A stretch of 64,000 bases of DNA from Aplidium turbinatum. Its lineage: Eukaryota; Chordata; Ascidiacea; Aplousobranchia; Polyclinidae. A program made the position numbers and the translations under genes. The notes under the pieces are model-generated. The model saw only the letters and a program-made list of their open reading frames with translations. It did not search any database and was not told the DNA's origin. Every line of letters begins with the position of its first letter. Positions within the stretch are counted from its first letter, which is position 1. The DNA lies in assembly GCA_918807975.1 (NCBI GenBank), contig OU964921.1:42930498-42994497 (forward strand), given 5' to 3'. Below are positions 46,260-58,470 of the stretch, piece after piece.

Positions 46260-46729
46260 ATTGCCTACACCAACTGCAAAAATACAAATACTTGTCAATT
46301 TTCCAGCTAACTGATCAAACTTTTAAAATATTTGAAATCGTAAACTGTGAATTCAATGTTCATTCTTCAACGTGGTTGGTTTCCGACATTGTAACCTTTG
46401 ACCCAAATCATTGACGCGTGAATTATTTTTTGGAAATAGTTGGAGGGCAAGCAGTCACAATAAAATCGGTACAGTGGCACTTCTGCTTTTCCTCCTGCAG
46501 AACATATAAATTAATAAACCATTAATGCCTAGCAACACCACAACATTTAATATTATAAAAAAAATTAAAATAGCTAACGCTTTCGACTTTACATAAGCTA
46601 TAGTCCTTTTCAAACACAGACAAACAAAACAGAGTAACTTTACCGGGTTTAGCACGTTTTATTACAAAGAAATATAATATAACTAAAAAAAATAATCAAC
46701 TCAAACAATTTCGACACGTACGGTTGTCC
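46260..46729. other. IGF2BP upstream region
   Basis: AT-rich sequence likely holding the 5'UTR intron and promoter. I see no TATA box in a convincing place. Its right end is the TSD of the next hAT element. Confidence 0.35.
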
Positions 46730-47178
46730 CAGTGGCGTAGCCAAGGGGGGTTTTGGGGGTTGCAACCCCCACTTTGGCACGTGCGTGACGTCACGATATT
46801 GAGAATGATGCTTTCAGTCTACAAACGATTTGCATAGGCTAATTTTAAACAAATCTGCATTAAAAAAGCGAGTTTTGCCAATACCAAACATCTCAGCCAG
46901 GAATTAGAAACAAGAAAACATAAAGACTTAGCCTATATTTATTTCCGAAAAATGCCGAAGAAAACATGATTTTATCCTTTTGCTATGCCACCGGACAGTA
47001 GCCTACCCTTTTTCAGGAATATTCATACCCACATTTTTGTTGAAAATGCTCATAGAGTGCACCAAATTCAATGTAATTTTTCAAAATTTTCTGGGGGAGG
47101 CCCCCCAGACCCCCTCCCGCTGGCTGTCGTCTTAGGCGAAAACCCCCTCCCCTTTCAATATTCCTGGCTGCGCTACTG
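46730..47178. mobile_element. hAT family A MITE (CAGTGGCGTAGCC ends)
   Basis: 449 bp, termini CAGTGGCGTAGCCAAGG / CCTGGCTGCGCTACTG, near-perfect 8-bp TSD (GGTTGTCC at 46722-46729; GTTTGTCC at 47179-47186). Non-coding, with a conserved interior block (GTTTTGCCAATACCAAAC, TTGTTGAAAATGCTC, GGGGGAGGCCCCCCAGACC). Confidence 0.87.
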
Positions 47179-47186
47179 GTTTGTCC

Positions 47187-48600
47187 CATGGTTTGCCCTC
47201 ATCATGAATTACTTAAATCTGCAATATATGTTTCTTTTTACCATTCACACCAGAAATTGTATTCCTATCGTGAATAGTAAAAGGAAACAAACATGCGTCA
47301 TTTTTCGTGCGACGTTTTTGTTTTTGTATGCTGAAGACAGTCTTTGTATGTTCGGTGGGAATTTTGCCTTGGACTTTATGTTGTTAATGAACTTTTGCAA
47401 GTGCAAATAATGTTTTTAATTGGCTGTTGGCGAAGGTTATCCTTTTGTCCAGATAGTTTTACCTATAGCATTCATATTTTAAACTGTTGTCCTACTTTGG
47501 TATCATGCACGTTATAACGTCCGCGTTTTGTCGCTTCTACTTTTTTCTAGACCTCTGCTATGTTTGTTTTATATTGCTTTTTCGTTGTGATGGTCAGAAA
47601 TAAAAACAAATTGAACTGATAGTCAGAGATGGGCAAGATCACCAGCTTTGGTGATCTAAAAGATCAAGATCAGATCACCAGGAATACCAAATACGTAATC
47701 TTGAAGATCAAGATCATGAAGATCAAGATCCCTTTTTCTAAATTGAAAAATTGAAGTTTTTGATCAATAATGTTGCAAAAAATCTGAATTTTATTACAAG
47801 CAACCTGGGTAAAGGTAATTGGTAGCCTATTGCTAACTGTGGCTTTTAACTTCTCGATCGCTGGCCTAAGAATTGTAATAAGTTATAGTGATTGTTGCTA
47901 GCCTATATTAGGCCCATGAATCGTTGTCGTAGTTTGCGTAGAATTACAACGTCACACCCAAGGCCGAGGGTAATGACAGTAGGCTACTGAAGAAGTCACA
48001 AAATTTGCTATTAGTTTCATGCTTTTTAATTAAAAAAAACATCTTTGAACTACCATAATTTTTCATCAAATTTTTGTCTGGTTTACATGGGAATGTTTTA
48101 TTTATTATGTTACGTCTGCGCGACGTTCGAAAGGACGTGACTTCGACACCGCTCAAGAGCACGCGGCTGTGTCTCAGCAAAGACACTTAATGGCAAGCCA
48201 AAATAAGGGGAGCAGTTGACTCGAAGACTATATGTCACTTCGCTGCTACCTGTCGTCTGTTGTATCGCATATGTAATCGCAGTGTAGGCCTACTGTAGCC
48301 TATGTTATCGCAATAGGCGCAAATAAAAACACGGTTATTATTATTATTACTATAAGTATTTTCAACTTTCAGCGAATTATATCAATGTTTATTGCACCAT
48401 TTACCCATCTGGCAACTTTGATACTGTTGTCCGCATACAGTTTGCGCTACCGTATCAAAAACGTTAAGAGGTCTGAGATCAGATAAATCGCTCCAAAAAA
48501 AAATTAAAAAACTATGCAAAAAAGAAGTAGCACATGTTCTTAAAGTTAATATATGCTATTCGTTTATACTCAGACTTTAAAGTTTCATCATCAACAGTAT
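47187..48600. other. Intergenic with GATC-rich block
   Basis: At 47636-47735 GATC occurs about ten times in 100 bp (AAGATCAAGATCATGAAGATC type). CAGAGATGGGCAAGATC at 47622 resembles a DNA-transposon end, but no matching second end was found. A partial plus-strand SINE F2 (about 48130-48205) includes GACACCGCTCAAGAGC and GCGGCTGTGTCTC. Confidence 0.4.
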
Positions 48601-48633
48601 CATAGCCGATGCGGCCTTTGATGAACTAGATGC

Positions 48634-49260
48634 TCAGTTCGTAAATTTTTTCCAGTGTTCCCTTTGTCGCGCAGTGTCCCAAAGTGTTCTTGGTTGGCTG
48701 ATTGATGTATTGAAATTGGATATAAATGTTGTTCTTTGTCTGCCACGAGCACGTTTCCCGAGAAGGCGGCCGCTTAGACAGAGATTTTCGAAATCTTCCT
48801 TTCTGATAATGTGACCGAGAAATTTGAGTTGCCTTTGAGTTATGTTGTTCAATAGTTCCTTATCTTGATGTACTTGGTTCAAAACTTCTGCATTTGTGAT
48901 GTGATCAGTATATGAAATCCTGAGCATTCTTCTGTAAAACCACATTTCTGCTGCTTCAATGTTACGCCTGGTTTCTGTGTTGAAAGTCCATGTTTCACAA
49001 CCATACTGGAGAACAGACCACACTAACACTTTGAGAAGTCGCACCTTCAGAAGAATAGAAAGCTTGCGATCCAATAGAATAGGTCGTAGTCTATTAAAAG
49101 CGTCTTTAGCTAGGCCTATTCTTCTTCGTATCTCTTTCCTACATCGTGCGTCCGCTGTTAAGAGAGAACCAAGATAGTTGAAAGAAGACACCTGTTCAAT
49201 TGTGTTGCCTCCCTGGTGAAGTACAAAGTGGGGTTCAGGACTTTGTTTGGAGATAGTCAT
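48634..49260 (-). CDS. LINE reverse transcriptase C-terminal fragment
   Basis: 208-aa open frame beginning within a non-LTR reverse transcriptase: FNYLGSLLTADARCRKEIRR, LAKDAFNRLRPILLDR, LLKVLVWSVLQYGCETWTF, IEAAEMWFYRRMLRISY, QLKFLGHIIRKE and GKRARGRQR. These motifs are shared by RTE-type and related LINE reverse transcriptases; catalytic palm motifs are missing through 5' truncation. The frame is intact to its stop, so the copy is fairly young. The first Met may not be the real start. Confidence 0.85.
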   Translation of the reverse strand: MTISKQSPEPHFVLHQGGNTIEQVSSFNYLGSLLTADARCRKEIRRRIGLAKDAFNRLRPILLDRKLSILLKVRLLKVLVWSVLQYGCETWTFNTETRRNIEAAEMWFYRRMLRISYTDHITNAEVLNQVHQDKELLNNITQRQLKFLGHIIRKEDFENLCLSGRLLGKRARGRQRTTFISNFNTSISQPRTLWDTARQREHWKKFTN

Positions 49261-49821
49261 GCATTTTGTTTTTTTGTCTTTTTGTTTTTTTGTCTTGTTT
49301 TTTTGTCTTTAAAGTTTAAACAATTATTAATCTGGTTTATTTTTTGCAATTAACCACTTTACATGACCAAAGTTGGCTACTGAATCCAATTTGCTTAGCA
49401 CCGCCATTCAAAACCTTTTAGCCTAAACATCTAAAATTGAGTCAATGAAGGCAAAGGTTTTTTTAGAATTCACAAAAACAGAATTGTGAACAAAGTTGAA
49501 TTATTTTCTTTTTTATGATACATCAACATAAAATATATGCAGAAGTTGACTTATTTATTATAACCATCTCTGAAAACTTTTTAAATTTTGAAATGGCAGC
49601 ACTGACCGAATCATTAATTATTCAAATCGACTTTTCTTGGACACATATCACATTTATAGTGACTTAATATTAGTAATTGCCACCTGCTTTATACAATACA
49701 AGTTTTAAAAAACTGCTTCTATCTTGAAAGTAAACTTCAATTTTAAACTGATCTTATTCTTCAACATCAAGATCACGCAAAAAAAGTTAGATTGTTAGAT
49801 TGTTCTTAGATTGTTACGGAC
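49261..49821. other. Intergenic, no recognised feature
   Basis: Starts with repeats of TTTTTTTGTCTTT just upstream of the LINE fragment, then AT-rich sequence with no gene. Confidence 0.4.
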
Positions 49822-51215
49822 AATTTTCAAATCAAACGTCATATAAAACCGTTCAGGTCTACTGAATCTTAGCGTATTACGTCATGGAATTTTTCCTAAA
49901 AAATGATGCAAGATTGCACCATCGTTCGTAAGACCTGATGAAACATTGCATCAACGCCTTTGAACATCTGTTGAGAATTGCTTCACAATTCCTTTCATTA
50001 TTGCGTCACATTAACTGCTTATGTACGTTTGAGATATTGCCATGTATTCTGATCATTCTTAAAATTGTTACTTGGAAGTTGGTCGCATATTTAACTGTTT
50101 TGCTTATTGCTTGCTAGCTGGACAAAATTTCCCTCTTTTATCTAAGTAGATTGGATTGTAGTGACAAGTTTTTAGTGGTGTACCGTGTTGCACCCCATTT
50201 TCGATAGCCGCGGGCTAAATTTACAGAAATACACTTTTTGAATAGACGTTTCAAAGGAGTGTTTCTTTTTCGGTCATTGCATACAGACGAACGGATCCGA
50301 AAATCTTATGTTACAATAATTTTGTTTTTGATCGCCCAGCTACACGTAATTTCAGTGGTTGTGAGAGGCGAGTCGCATCTACTGATTTTAACGTTTGTGA
50401 GGATCGTGATCGGGCTGTGCATGTGACTGAGTCCCCTCAGCCCCTTAAGGGATACAGCTTGTCTTCTCCGCTAAATCGAGTTCTCAGCAGCAGGATTGCT
50501 TTTTTGAATACGGTACCAAATAGTAGGACGTTTTTCGATAAGGCGGCCTTGATTGGTTACGATGGTAATAATATGCCATTTATCTTCTTTAAAAATCGTG
50601 TTACGGCCTTGATGGCAGCTTCGCCCTTTAAAGGAACTCGTTTGACTTTTGGTCACAGCGGTAAACCATAATCTCTTCGTGGGAAAATTGTAACATAAGA
50701 TTCCCAGATCCGTTCGTCTGTATGTAATGACTGAAAAGAAACACTCTTCAGGAAATGTCTATTCGAGAATTGTATTTCTGTAAAAATAGCCTCAAAGCTG
50801 TCGAAAATGGGGTGAAACGCGATACACCACTAAAAACTTGTCACTACAGAACAGATTACTTGGATAAAAGACGGAAATTTTCGTCCAGCTGACAAGCCTA
50901 ATCAAATATATATAATAATAATAATCAAATAATAATCCAAGCACCAACCTTTTCAAGCAACAATTTTAAAATGACTAGAATAATTTGCGATATCTCAAAC
51001 TCACGTAAACAGTAACTGTGACGCAATAATGAAAGACATTGTCACGCAATTCTAACAGGTGTTCAAAATTGGTGATGCAATGTTTCATGTTCAAACAGGT
51101 TTGACACAAGTCTTACGAACGATGGTGCAATTTTGCATCATTTTTAGGAAAAATTCCATGACGTAATACGCTAAGATTCAGTAGACCTGAACGGTTTTTA
51201 TATGACGTTTGATTA
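49822..51215. repeat. Large imperfect inverted repeat with about 500-bp arms
   Basis: The left arm (about 49822-50330) is mirrored by the right arm (about 50685-51215): for example CCGTTCAGGTCTACTG and its reverse near 51181, TACGTCATGGAATTTTTCC and its reverse near 51150, and GTGACAAGTTTTTAGTGG and its reverse near 50828. The arms differ at perhaps a tenth of positions. The central 350 bp contains a short open frame of unknown type. The right arm ends exactly where the BEL/Pao gag fossil begins. Confidence 0.8.
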
Positions 51216-52055
51216 GATGAACAATTGTCTGGAACAACTTTGTTACAAGCAGCTTGTGTTAGGACAGCTGCGCAAACGATTGCTAATTTGGTTTCTGACA
51301 CTCCTGGCTTGTCAGGGGAAGACAGGATAGAAATGTCGTTAGCTCGCTTGTCCCAACATTTTGGAGTTCGTGAAGGTCTTTTCGCCGAACCGGAAATTAG
51401 AAAGTATCGCTATGGTAGCAAATTAACTTCGATCTCTTCCAGTGATTTGAAAGAGTTTAAAGATGAATTGTCGCAGTGTCTGCTTTACGCGCAAGCTTAT
51501 GGTCAGCGTGATAAATTAGAAGGACGTTTTGTTTTGGATTTGGCTAAGCGACTCCCGTTTGACGCTAAGCAACGTTATCTTGACTTTTTAGGTGATCAGT
51601 ATGATGGCACTGATGAGCCTACTTTTCAGAGTTTGTTTGAATTTGTAGTACGGGAAGAAACGCGCAAGTCGAATGATTTTAGCATTATGCTAATGGGCGA
51701 TTCTGGGGAGTCGCAGCATTTTAAAAAGTTTGGCAAAGGAAAATTGCCTTCATGTCCGGTTAGGCAGACGTCGGTAAAACCCCATGATAATGTGATTTCA
51801 GGGAGTTCGCAGTACTCGACTGCTGTTGGCGCACCGCGCGGTGGTGTGACCAGACGTAGTGACATACCGGCATGTTTTTATTGTTCGTCACGTGGTCAAG
51901 TTGAATATCATTTTTTGTCTAATTGTAAAGATTCTTTGCGCTTGACACCTAAAGATCGGAGAGATGTTATTGTAAAAGCTGGCAAATGCTTGAATTGTTT
52001 GCGCCAGCCAGTGACGATCGGTGAGGGAAAGCAAGGAAAGCAGTGCTTACCTTAG
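51214..52055 (+). pseudogene. BEL/Pao LTR retrotransposon gag fossil
   Basis: A gag-like region of the BEL/Pao group: a capsid-type part with RLPFDAKQRYLDFLGDQY followed by a cysteine-containing C-terminal part (ACFYCSSRG, LTPKDRRDVIVKAG and CLNCL). Only this part of the element is visible; no LTRs, protease, reverse transcriptase or integrase accompany it, so it is a broken partial copy. The coding character is well kept, suggesting modest age. Confidence 0.85.
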
Positions 52056-53159
52056 CAAAAACTATGCAAAATATAATGACTGAATTCTAGGTTTAACTTA
52101 TTATTTTTATCACGTCTATTTTAAATTGAAAATTACTGTATTCGTGACTAGAATTACTCGTAACGCTTGTGAGTAGTCTAAGTCCTCACCAAACCGCATG
52201 TCTTGCCTATAAATGCCAATTGACGCAAACGCTTCTGTCAGAAACAATCACTGAGGCTCCAGGTAAGCAACTATCTAGGGATTGTAGATCATAGGGATGC
52301 GAAACTTCATCCGCTTTTGGCTTATCCGCAACACTAGAAGGGTTACGTTTTTTTGTAATTTACAAAATATTTTACTTTTTATGGGTTATATAAGAAGAGT
52401 GAAGTTGGTTGTAAAGTAATTTAAGGTTTTTAGTTGAAAGCAAGCCAGCAGCAAAGCGTAAAAAAAATGTCAAATTAGCAATTGACCCTTCTAATGTTGA
52501 AGGAACAACGGAGTTGCGCGTCCCGTAATGTACCGTCCCTAGCAACTATCAAACTTGCTTTCCCAGATTCAAAAATGTCAAAAAACGCCTTCGTTTTAAC
52601 CAATCTTCACCCGTTTTGCAAAACGTCACCAGCTGCTTAGCCAATCAGATGTGTTATGGTTATGGTAGGTTAGTTGTGCTTTCCCAGTGACGTCAATGCG
52701 TACATTCGCTAGAGCGACTAGACTAACTCGTCAGAATGGTATCTCGTCACGGTACACGCACAGCATCACAATGCTAAAAAGCTTGTTGCTGTTTTTTGAT
52801 GTCTCCTCGCCATGTACTTTAGCCTACTGTACTAGCTTTCATAGTCATGCCTTTGCCCTTTTTACAGCGTTGATATAACGTTACTTCGCCAATGAACGTT
52901 CAGGTGCGGATGCAATATTTAGTTTGTTAAGCTTCTATACGCAGGAGGCAAACTTATCCAGCTTTTTGTACAAATTGCTTGCGGTTGTAATGTTTAGGCC
53001 TAAGTGTTAGTTTTTGTAGTGTAGGCTTAACTGAATATCTGAGAATGAACATTCATGACGAATTAAACATTTAGACAACTATTATTCCATGTCTAACACA
53101 GGATTTTGGTCCTGCAACGTTTAAATTAAGATTGTTCATGACTTCTAAACATTAAATGG
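52056..53159. other. Intergenic, CpG and CRE-containing stretch
   Basis: No exon recognised. A CCAAT box (AGCCAATCAG, about 52639) and a TGACGTCA-type site (52688-52695) lie near each other and could mark a promoter, but no convincing transcript start or coding exon follows. Confidence 0.25.
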
Positions 53160-53224
53160 ATGTATGATCACGACATAGGCGAAGCACAATTTGACAGATT
53201 TTTATTTTTTATTTGTTTTGGAAG

Positions 53225-53350
53225 TGCTCTCAGAGCGCACCAAATTGGAAGTGTTTTTCAAAAATTTCTGGGGGAGGCCCCCCAGACCCCCGCTGGAAGT
53301 GTTGCCTTCGGCAACACGCCTTCGGGCTTCGCCCGACGGTTACGCCCTTC
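53225..53350. repeat. hAT family A interior fragment
   Basis: GTGCTCTCAGAGCGCACC, TTTTTCAAAAATTTCTGGG, GAGGCCCCCCAGACCCCCGC and CTTCGGGCTTCGCCCG are the conserved interior of family A without its termini. Confidence 0.6.
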
Positions 53351-53677
53351 GTGCCTACTACCTTGCTGCAGCATATTTCCAAGTTGCTTTCCCAATGGTT
53401 TAAGCCACCGAACGTCACTGGTGTGTTCTGAGTACTGCCATCTTGTTTTTGCCAAAAATTCGTCAACCCATTGAGTGTGTACAAGAATAACCAGTCCCGG
53501 TATAGGCCTACTAACATCGTAGGCTAACTTCCTTAAAAGGAAAAAGAAGTTAACACATCTACATTATGTCATGTATCAAATTGCATTAATTCAATGTTTG
53601 TCAGGTCTACTGCCACAAACATGCATGAGAATGAAGAAGAAAGCGAAACAACGTAGGACTATGCAAAAAACATAGCG

Positions 53678-54974
53678 CAGGGGCGCCGGAAGCGGGGGGG
53701 CGGATGCCCCCCTGCCCTCAGTTTTTCTGCAGATGGAGGGGCAGGGGGGCAATGGTGCCTTTTTAAAGTCAAGTAAGCTACTGCACATTTTGCATTATAA
53801 CAATTTCTGCTATTCGCTTTTAGCCTAATTATAATCTTTCATTTTTGCTTCAAAATAATATTTACGGCACAAAATTTTGCAACACAGTAGGCTACAGGCC
53901 TTAAAACTCGTTTTTTTCCGGCAGCCATCGTGGCCTACCGGGTGCTCCTTCTCGGCGGCCAAATCTGCGTGCTTGGAGACCAAAATACAAAAAAAAAATA
54001 ACGATAGCACAAGTAAATAGAATTAAACTTGCAACAGTGCTAAAATGATCACTTAGCGTTGTTGAAGTCTAGGCCTGGGCGACGTCCTACAATAGAATCG
54101 TTGCACCACGCAATAGATTGTAATCCAGTACTGCGGGACTATCTAACGACACTCGCACGAGTGTCTCCAATGTGGCTGATTTTAAAGTTCGCCACTCCCC
54201 TAGAATTTTTTTTAGCAACGAAAAACAACTTTCGACATATGTTGACGATGACGGCAAGGTAATAAAATAAGTATTTCAATGATGTGAAGGACATTACTAA
54301 AAGAAGCATAATTTTTGCATAATATGATCCAAAAATGTTTTCCCCTTGGATGTCAACTAACCTAGTTCTCCTTTTTAACAACGATTCAATGTCCGACAAC
54401 ATCGAATCGACATAAAAACGACAATATTGCCAGCCGATGTAAATTAGCATTTTGGATTAAGACTTTGTTAAAATAAACGTCGGGAATTACAAACAAGACT
54501 TATATCTGGTGATCGCAGATGGATATATTCCATCAATATTCCCGCACAATGCAACAGTGGCGATTATGACGCGCTGACCTAATTTTGCGCCACTCTTTGA
54601 TACTACATATTTTCCACAGTTAATCCACGATCATTCTATTGCGAAATTAAATAATTGGCTAGAAGAGACCGACGGCCAAACTTGGCCGATTGAGGAGGTA
54701 GCACCGGCGGTCATTCAAGCACTACTTAGCGGCCATGGCTGCAGGCTGCTTTAAGGCTTGACAGTAGGTTACATCATGATAACATAGCATAATGCCCTTC
54801 TTTGTATACCGGACACCGGTAGGCTATCATTACTCAATACATAGTGAGCTAATAGATTAGCATTATCGCTATGTCTTATCTTAAAACTTGAAAAAAAATT
54901 GGCCTTTTAGTAAACAAAAGTGCCCTTTTTTCGTAATCTTGCCCCCCCAGTCAAAAATCGTTCCGGCGCCCCTG
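53678..54974. mobile_element. hAT-type element, CAGGGGCGCCGGAA family, with nested insert
   Basis: Termini CAGGGGCGCCGGAAGC / CGTTCCGGCGCCCCTG, flanked by AACATAG on both sides. Outside the nested element it is the reverse complement of the 417-bp copy at 7853-8269. Confidence 0.83.
53895..54760. mobile_element. Nested DNA element, CAGGCCTTAAAACTCG end
   Basis: Left end CAGGCCTTAAA, right end TTTAAGGCTTG. The uninterrupted copy at 7853-8269 reads across the site, so the insertion is certain. ACAGTAGGCTA (left) and ACAGTAGGTTA (right) are the duplicated target, about 11 bp, longer than the hAT norm of 8. Ends resemble those of the 25473-27485 element, and GGCGGCCAAA-type motifs recall its GGCGGACA repeats. 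Confidence 0.78.
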
Positions 54975-55447
54975 AACATAGGCTATGCTGCTGCCAAGCA
55001 CAAACACTTAGGAATTTTAGCACAACCATAAAACCATTTTTACTAGTTTAACGTTTTTCAAGAGCACTGTAATGAAACTAAACTGCAAATTGTAAAAAAT
55101 TCGCAACTTTTTCAGAAAAATATGAAAAAAAAAACGAGTGTTTTTTTTGGCCCAATTTTTTTTTGAAAAAAAACACGTTTTTAAAAAAAAAAAACGGTTC
55201 GTTTTTGTGCGTTTACAACTCTAGTCGCAATATAGTTTAAACTTAGTATCAATATGACTTATTTGGCAAAAATAAATACAGTTATATAGGCTACTCTTTG
55301 AGGTGTTAATTTGCATACAATTTTGTACAAGAAAATTTATACTTTCAATAGTAGGCCTAGTAGCCTAGTCACGGCTTATTAAGCCCACGGTTAACAGGTC
55401 CATCTCCTTATTGTACCCAATTTGGTCCATTCCGGAATTACTGAAGG
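54975..55447. other. Intergenic, poly(A)/poly(T)-rich
   Basis: Contains facing T- and A-rich runs at 55120-55200. CGGCTTATTAAGCCC (55372) echoes GGGCTTAATAAGC at 56558 on the other side of the hAT element, so a further interrupted repeat is possible. Confidence 0.35.
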
Positions 55448-55455
55448 TATAGGAG

Positions 55456-56497
55456 CAGTGGCGTAGCTAGGGGGCGGGGGGGGGGCGGACCGCCCCGGGC
55501 GCAACTTTTGAAAAGGTACCATTATAAAATCCCCTTTCAACTTGGTTTGGTAATTACAGAAGAAAAAAGAGCAACAGCTGTGATGGGAATCAAACCCACG
55601 TCAATGTAATTACTATATAATTACTACCACCGCCCTAACCCAATGCGCCAAGCCAGCCGATGGGGAACGAATGACTAAACTGAGCTAGAATATACGTTTT
55701 CCTTTGTTGCTCAGAGGGGATTTTTTTATGGTACCTTTTACAAAGTTGCGCCCCGGGCGGCACGTCTGGGGGGCGGCACTTTTAGACAGGACGTTTTTTT
55801 TGTTTTGTTTATAATGCGAAAGTACACGGAAAATAAAAGCAAACAGAATGGCAACGTTCAAAACAGTGGCGTAGCCAAGGGGGAGGAGAGGTTTGGGGGT
55901 TACAACCCCCCCTTTGGCACGCATGTGACGTCACGATATTGAGAATGATGCTTTCAGTCTCTATGTCTCTAAAACAAAGTTTGCCTAATTTTAAACAAAA
56001 CTCCATTAAAAGAGCGAGTTTTGCCAATACCAAACATTCAAATATCTCAGCCAGGAATTAGCAACAAGAAAACATAGAGACTTAGCTTTATTAAGTTACC
56101 GAAAAATTCCCAAGAAAGCATGATCTTATCCTTTTGCTATGCCACCGGACAGCACCATTTTGCAGGAATATTTATACTAGAGGATTTATACCCACATTTT
56201 TGTTGAAAATGCTCTCAGAATGCACCAAATCCAAAGTAATTTTTCAAAAATTTCTGGGGGAGGCCCCCCAGACTCTCCGCCGCTGGGTGTCGTCTTTGGC
56301 GAGGACGCCGTCAGGCTTCGCCCGCCGGCCCTTAAAACCCCTCCTTTCAAAATTACTGGCTACGCTACTGGTTCAAAACTTACAATAATTCCACATTACG
56401 ATCAATTAAAAAAATTTCTTTTTCACATGCTTTTTCTTGAAGGGGGCGGCAAAATCTGAATTCGCCCCGGGCGGCACATTCCCTAGCTACGCCACTG
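55456..56497. mobile_element. hAT element (CAGTGGCGTAGCTAGGG ends) with nested hAT
   Basis: Perfect TSD TATAGGAG at 55448-55455 and 56498-56505. Holds an F4 SINE (about 55548-55665, minus) and the family A element 55864-56370. Confidence 0.9.
55864..56370. mobile_element. hAT family A MITE, complete
   Basis: 507 bp, CAGTGGCGTAGCCAAGG / CTGGCTACGCTACTG, perfect TSD GTTCAAAA (55856-55863 and 56371-56378). Confidence 0.9.
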
Positions 56498-57225
56498 TAT
56501 AGGAGTGGCAAAAAATTGTCCCCAGCATAATAAGCCCAAGTTTGCCCGGCCTGGATGTGGGCTTAATAAGCGGGGAACAATTGACCGTATTGAAATTGAT
56601 AGTGCCAAACTGTTAGTTTGACACGAAATAATTTAGGCTACGCGTGTGGCTTTCTGAAACACTTTCCAAAATAGACTTAGCCTACTAGTCAACCTCATCC
56701 ATCGCTTTAAATGTGTAAAATAATGGTTGTAAGTGTGAACAGACAGTTTGTTGTGTTTTGTCTTTTCAATTGCGTACATTTTATGCTACATTATTTTTAA
56801 GGGGTGGGGGAGAGTGGGGTTGGTTGAATCATTTTAAGGTTTTATTCCGCTTGTGGGCGCCACAGACTACAGATCATGGTGAAAATTGGTCTGCTGATAC
56901 TTGGACATACACTCTACAAGATGAAAATAGTTTTATATAGACACTACAAAGCAGTTAAAATTGATGCAAATTTCAAAAAAGGCGCTATTTTTTGAGACAA
57001 CGGGGTTGGTTGAATCACATGGTGGGGTTGGTTGAATCACATGGTGGGGTTAGTTGAATCATTCATAAAATCATTTTAAAGAATTCCGTGTTGTGTTGTA
57101 TAACATAACACATTATTTCGAATAACTACAAACTAACTTAATGGCAAAATATTTATAGCATTCCATAAAACAAGCAAAACAACTGAACACATTTTGTGCA
57201 AATAAACAGCCCATCTGTACAGAGC

Positions 57226-57702
57226 TCATGAGCCCATTACGATACATTCCACCCAAGCTTCTCTGTCAACAATGTTGTTGTAATTTTCTCCACATTGGTT
57301 GCATAGCCATGCTCTTCCATCTGCAGTAGCTGCTGAACCTCCATTTTCTTGTGATTGAATCTTGCTCTTCTTTAGAGGCTTCTTAGCAGTCCTATGCTCA
57401 ATTGATTTTTTTCTGGCGTGTCCGTCAGTAGCCTATCGACACTTGAGTCGTTTTCTTCCTCCATTTCTTTAACCTGTTTTGAGGGGAGCCTTGGGGAACA
57501 CACGCACCATTTCAGGGCTGAATGGCATTGAATTAACTCTGGGACTTGTCAATGCGAGTCTTTTCCTACATGAACGAGAGGTTGAAGGTGTATTGACCGG
57601 TTCCTCATCGCTTGTGGCGGCCGACAGACCTTGCACCTCAGAAATTGAGCTTTCGTTCGAGACTGGTGGCTCATCAGCAACGCCAATGCTCTGTGACATC
57701 AC
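57226..57702 (-). pseudogene. Pogo/Tigger-type transposase C-terminal remnant
   Basis: The upstream part (57702 down to the stop at 57469) ends SMPFSPEMVRVFPKAP, the SPE-x-IRP-x-PKA motif found near the end of many pogo/jerky-like transposases. Downstream (57420-57226) another frame carries WLCNQCGENYNN and AWVECI, the start of the Cys-rich C-terminal module of that family, and stops early at 57226. Frame changes between 57420 and 57480 break the gene, and the DDE catalytic core is absent. Confidence 0.75.
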
Positions 57703-58470
57703 ATACGTTTGAACATGATCACATTGGTTCTCTGATTAATAATTTCATCAGGTGAAAATATAACCAAATAAAACCAAAATATCACAGAAATCACCAAAAA
57801 TATCACCAAAATATCACAGAAAATAAGAGTAAAAGCTATTTTACACTGAGTTTGAACTTGGCCGTCATTAGGCTACTGATTTCTTAACACTTAGCTAACT
57901 GGCTACAAAAAAACTTCCACCTTTTCATCTGCACACTATCTAACTAACGCTAAACGAAAAATAACAAACAACACTGAAATGTTACAAACAGCTATAAAAT
58001 ATGGGGGTAGGGGAGACCGGGGAGGGTTGTTACAATTTTCAGTAAATCTAAGATTTTTCTTTCAATATTTGCACAAAGTTGCTGAAAATTTTATGTAATC
58101 TTGCCACATCACCACTTGTTATAAATACAAGTTCAAAATTTAAAAAAGTTATGTTTACAGGAAAATATTTGCATTAATATATCAATGAGTCAGTTGTAAC
58201 AAGTCACCCCAGTATCGGGGTGACTTGTTACACAGATGGGGTGAAATGTTACAATTTGAAATAGGCTGTTCTATTAACTAATTTTTCTTACTAAAATACT
58301 TAAAACTGATGGAATACGTTGACATAGCATTTTTGAATTTATTGAACATCCAAATTTAATAGAAAAAGTCATGAACAAACAAATAACATCATTATTGACA
58401 ATGCGTTGTCACCAGGATTGCAAACACATGATCTCCATTCAACCATTCATGGTATTTGGCTTCAATAAGG

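Noticed and set aside
46455-46655. Open frame with a hydrophobic, membrane-like stretch upstream of IGF2BP
   Set aside because: AT-rich DNA easily encodes Ile/Leu/Phe runs; no family resemblance, no splice context, and it lies in the likely IGF2BP promoter or 5'UTR intron.
52639-52700. CCAAT box and cAMP-response-like site as a promoter
   Set aside because: No exon, start or conserved protein follows on either strand; such motifs occur by chance.
53300-53345. GC-rich hairpin as a terminator-like signal
   Set aside because: It is part of the conserved interior of hAT family A, repeated elsewhere, and factor-independent terminators do not apply to this genome.
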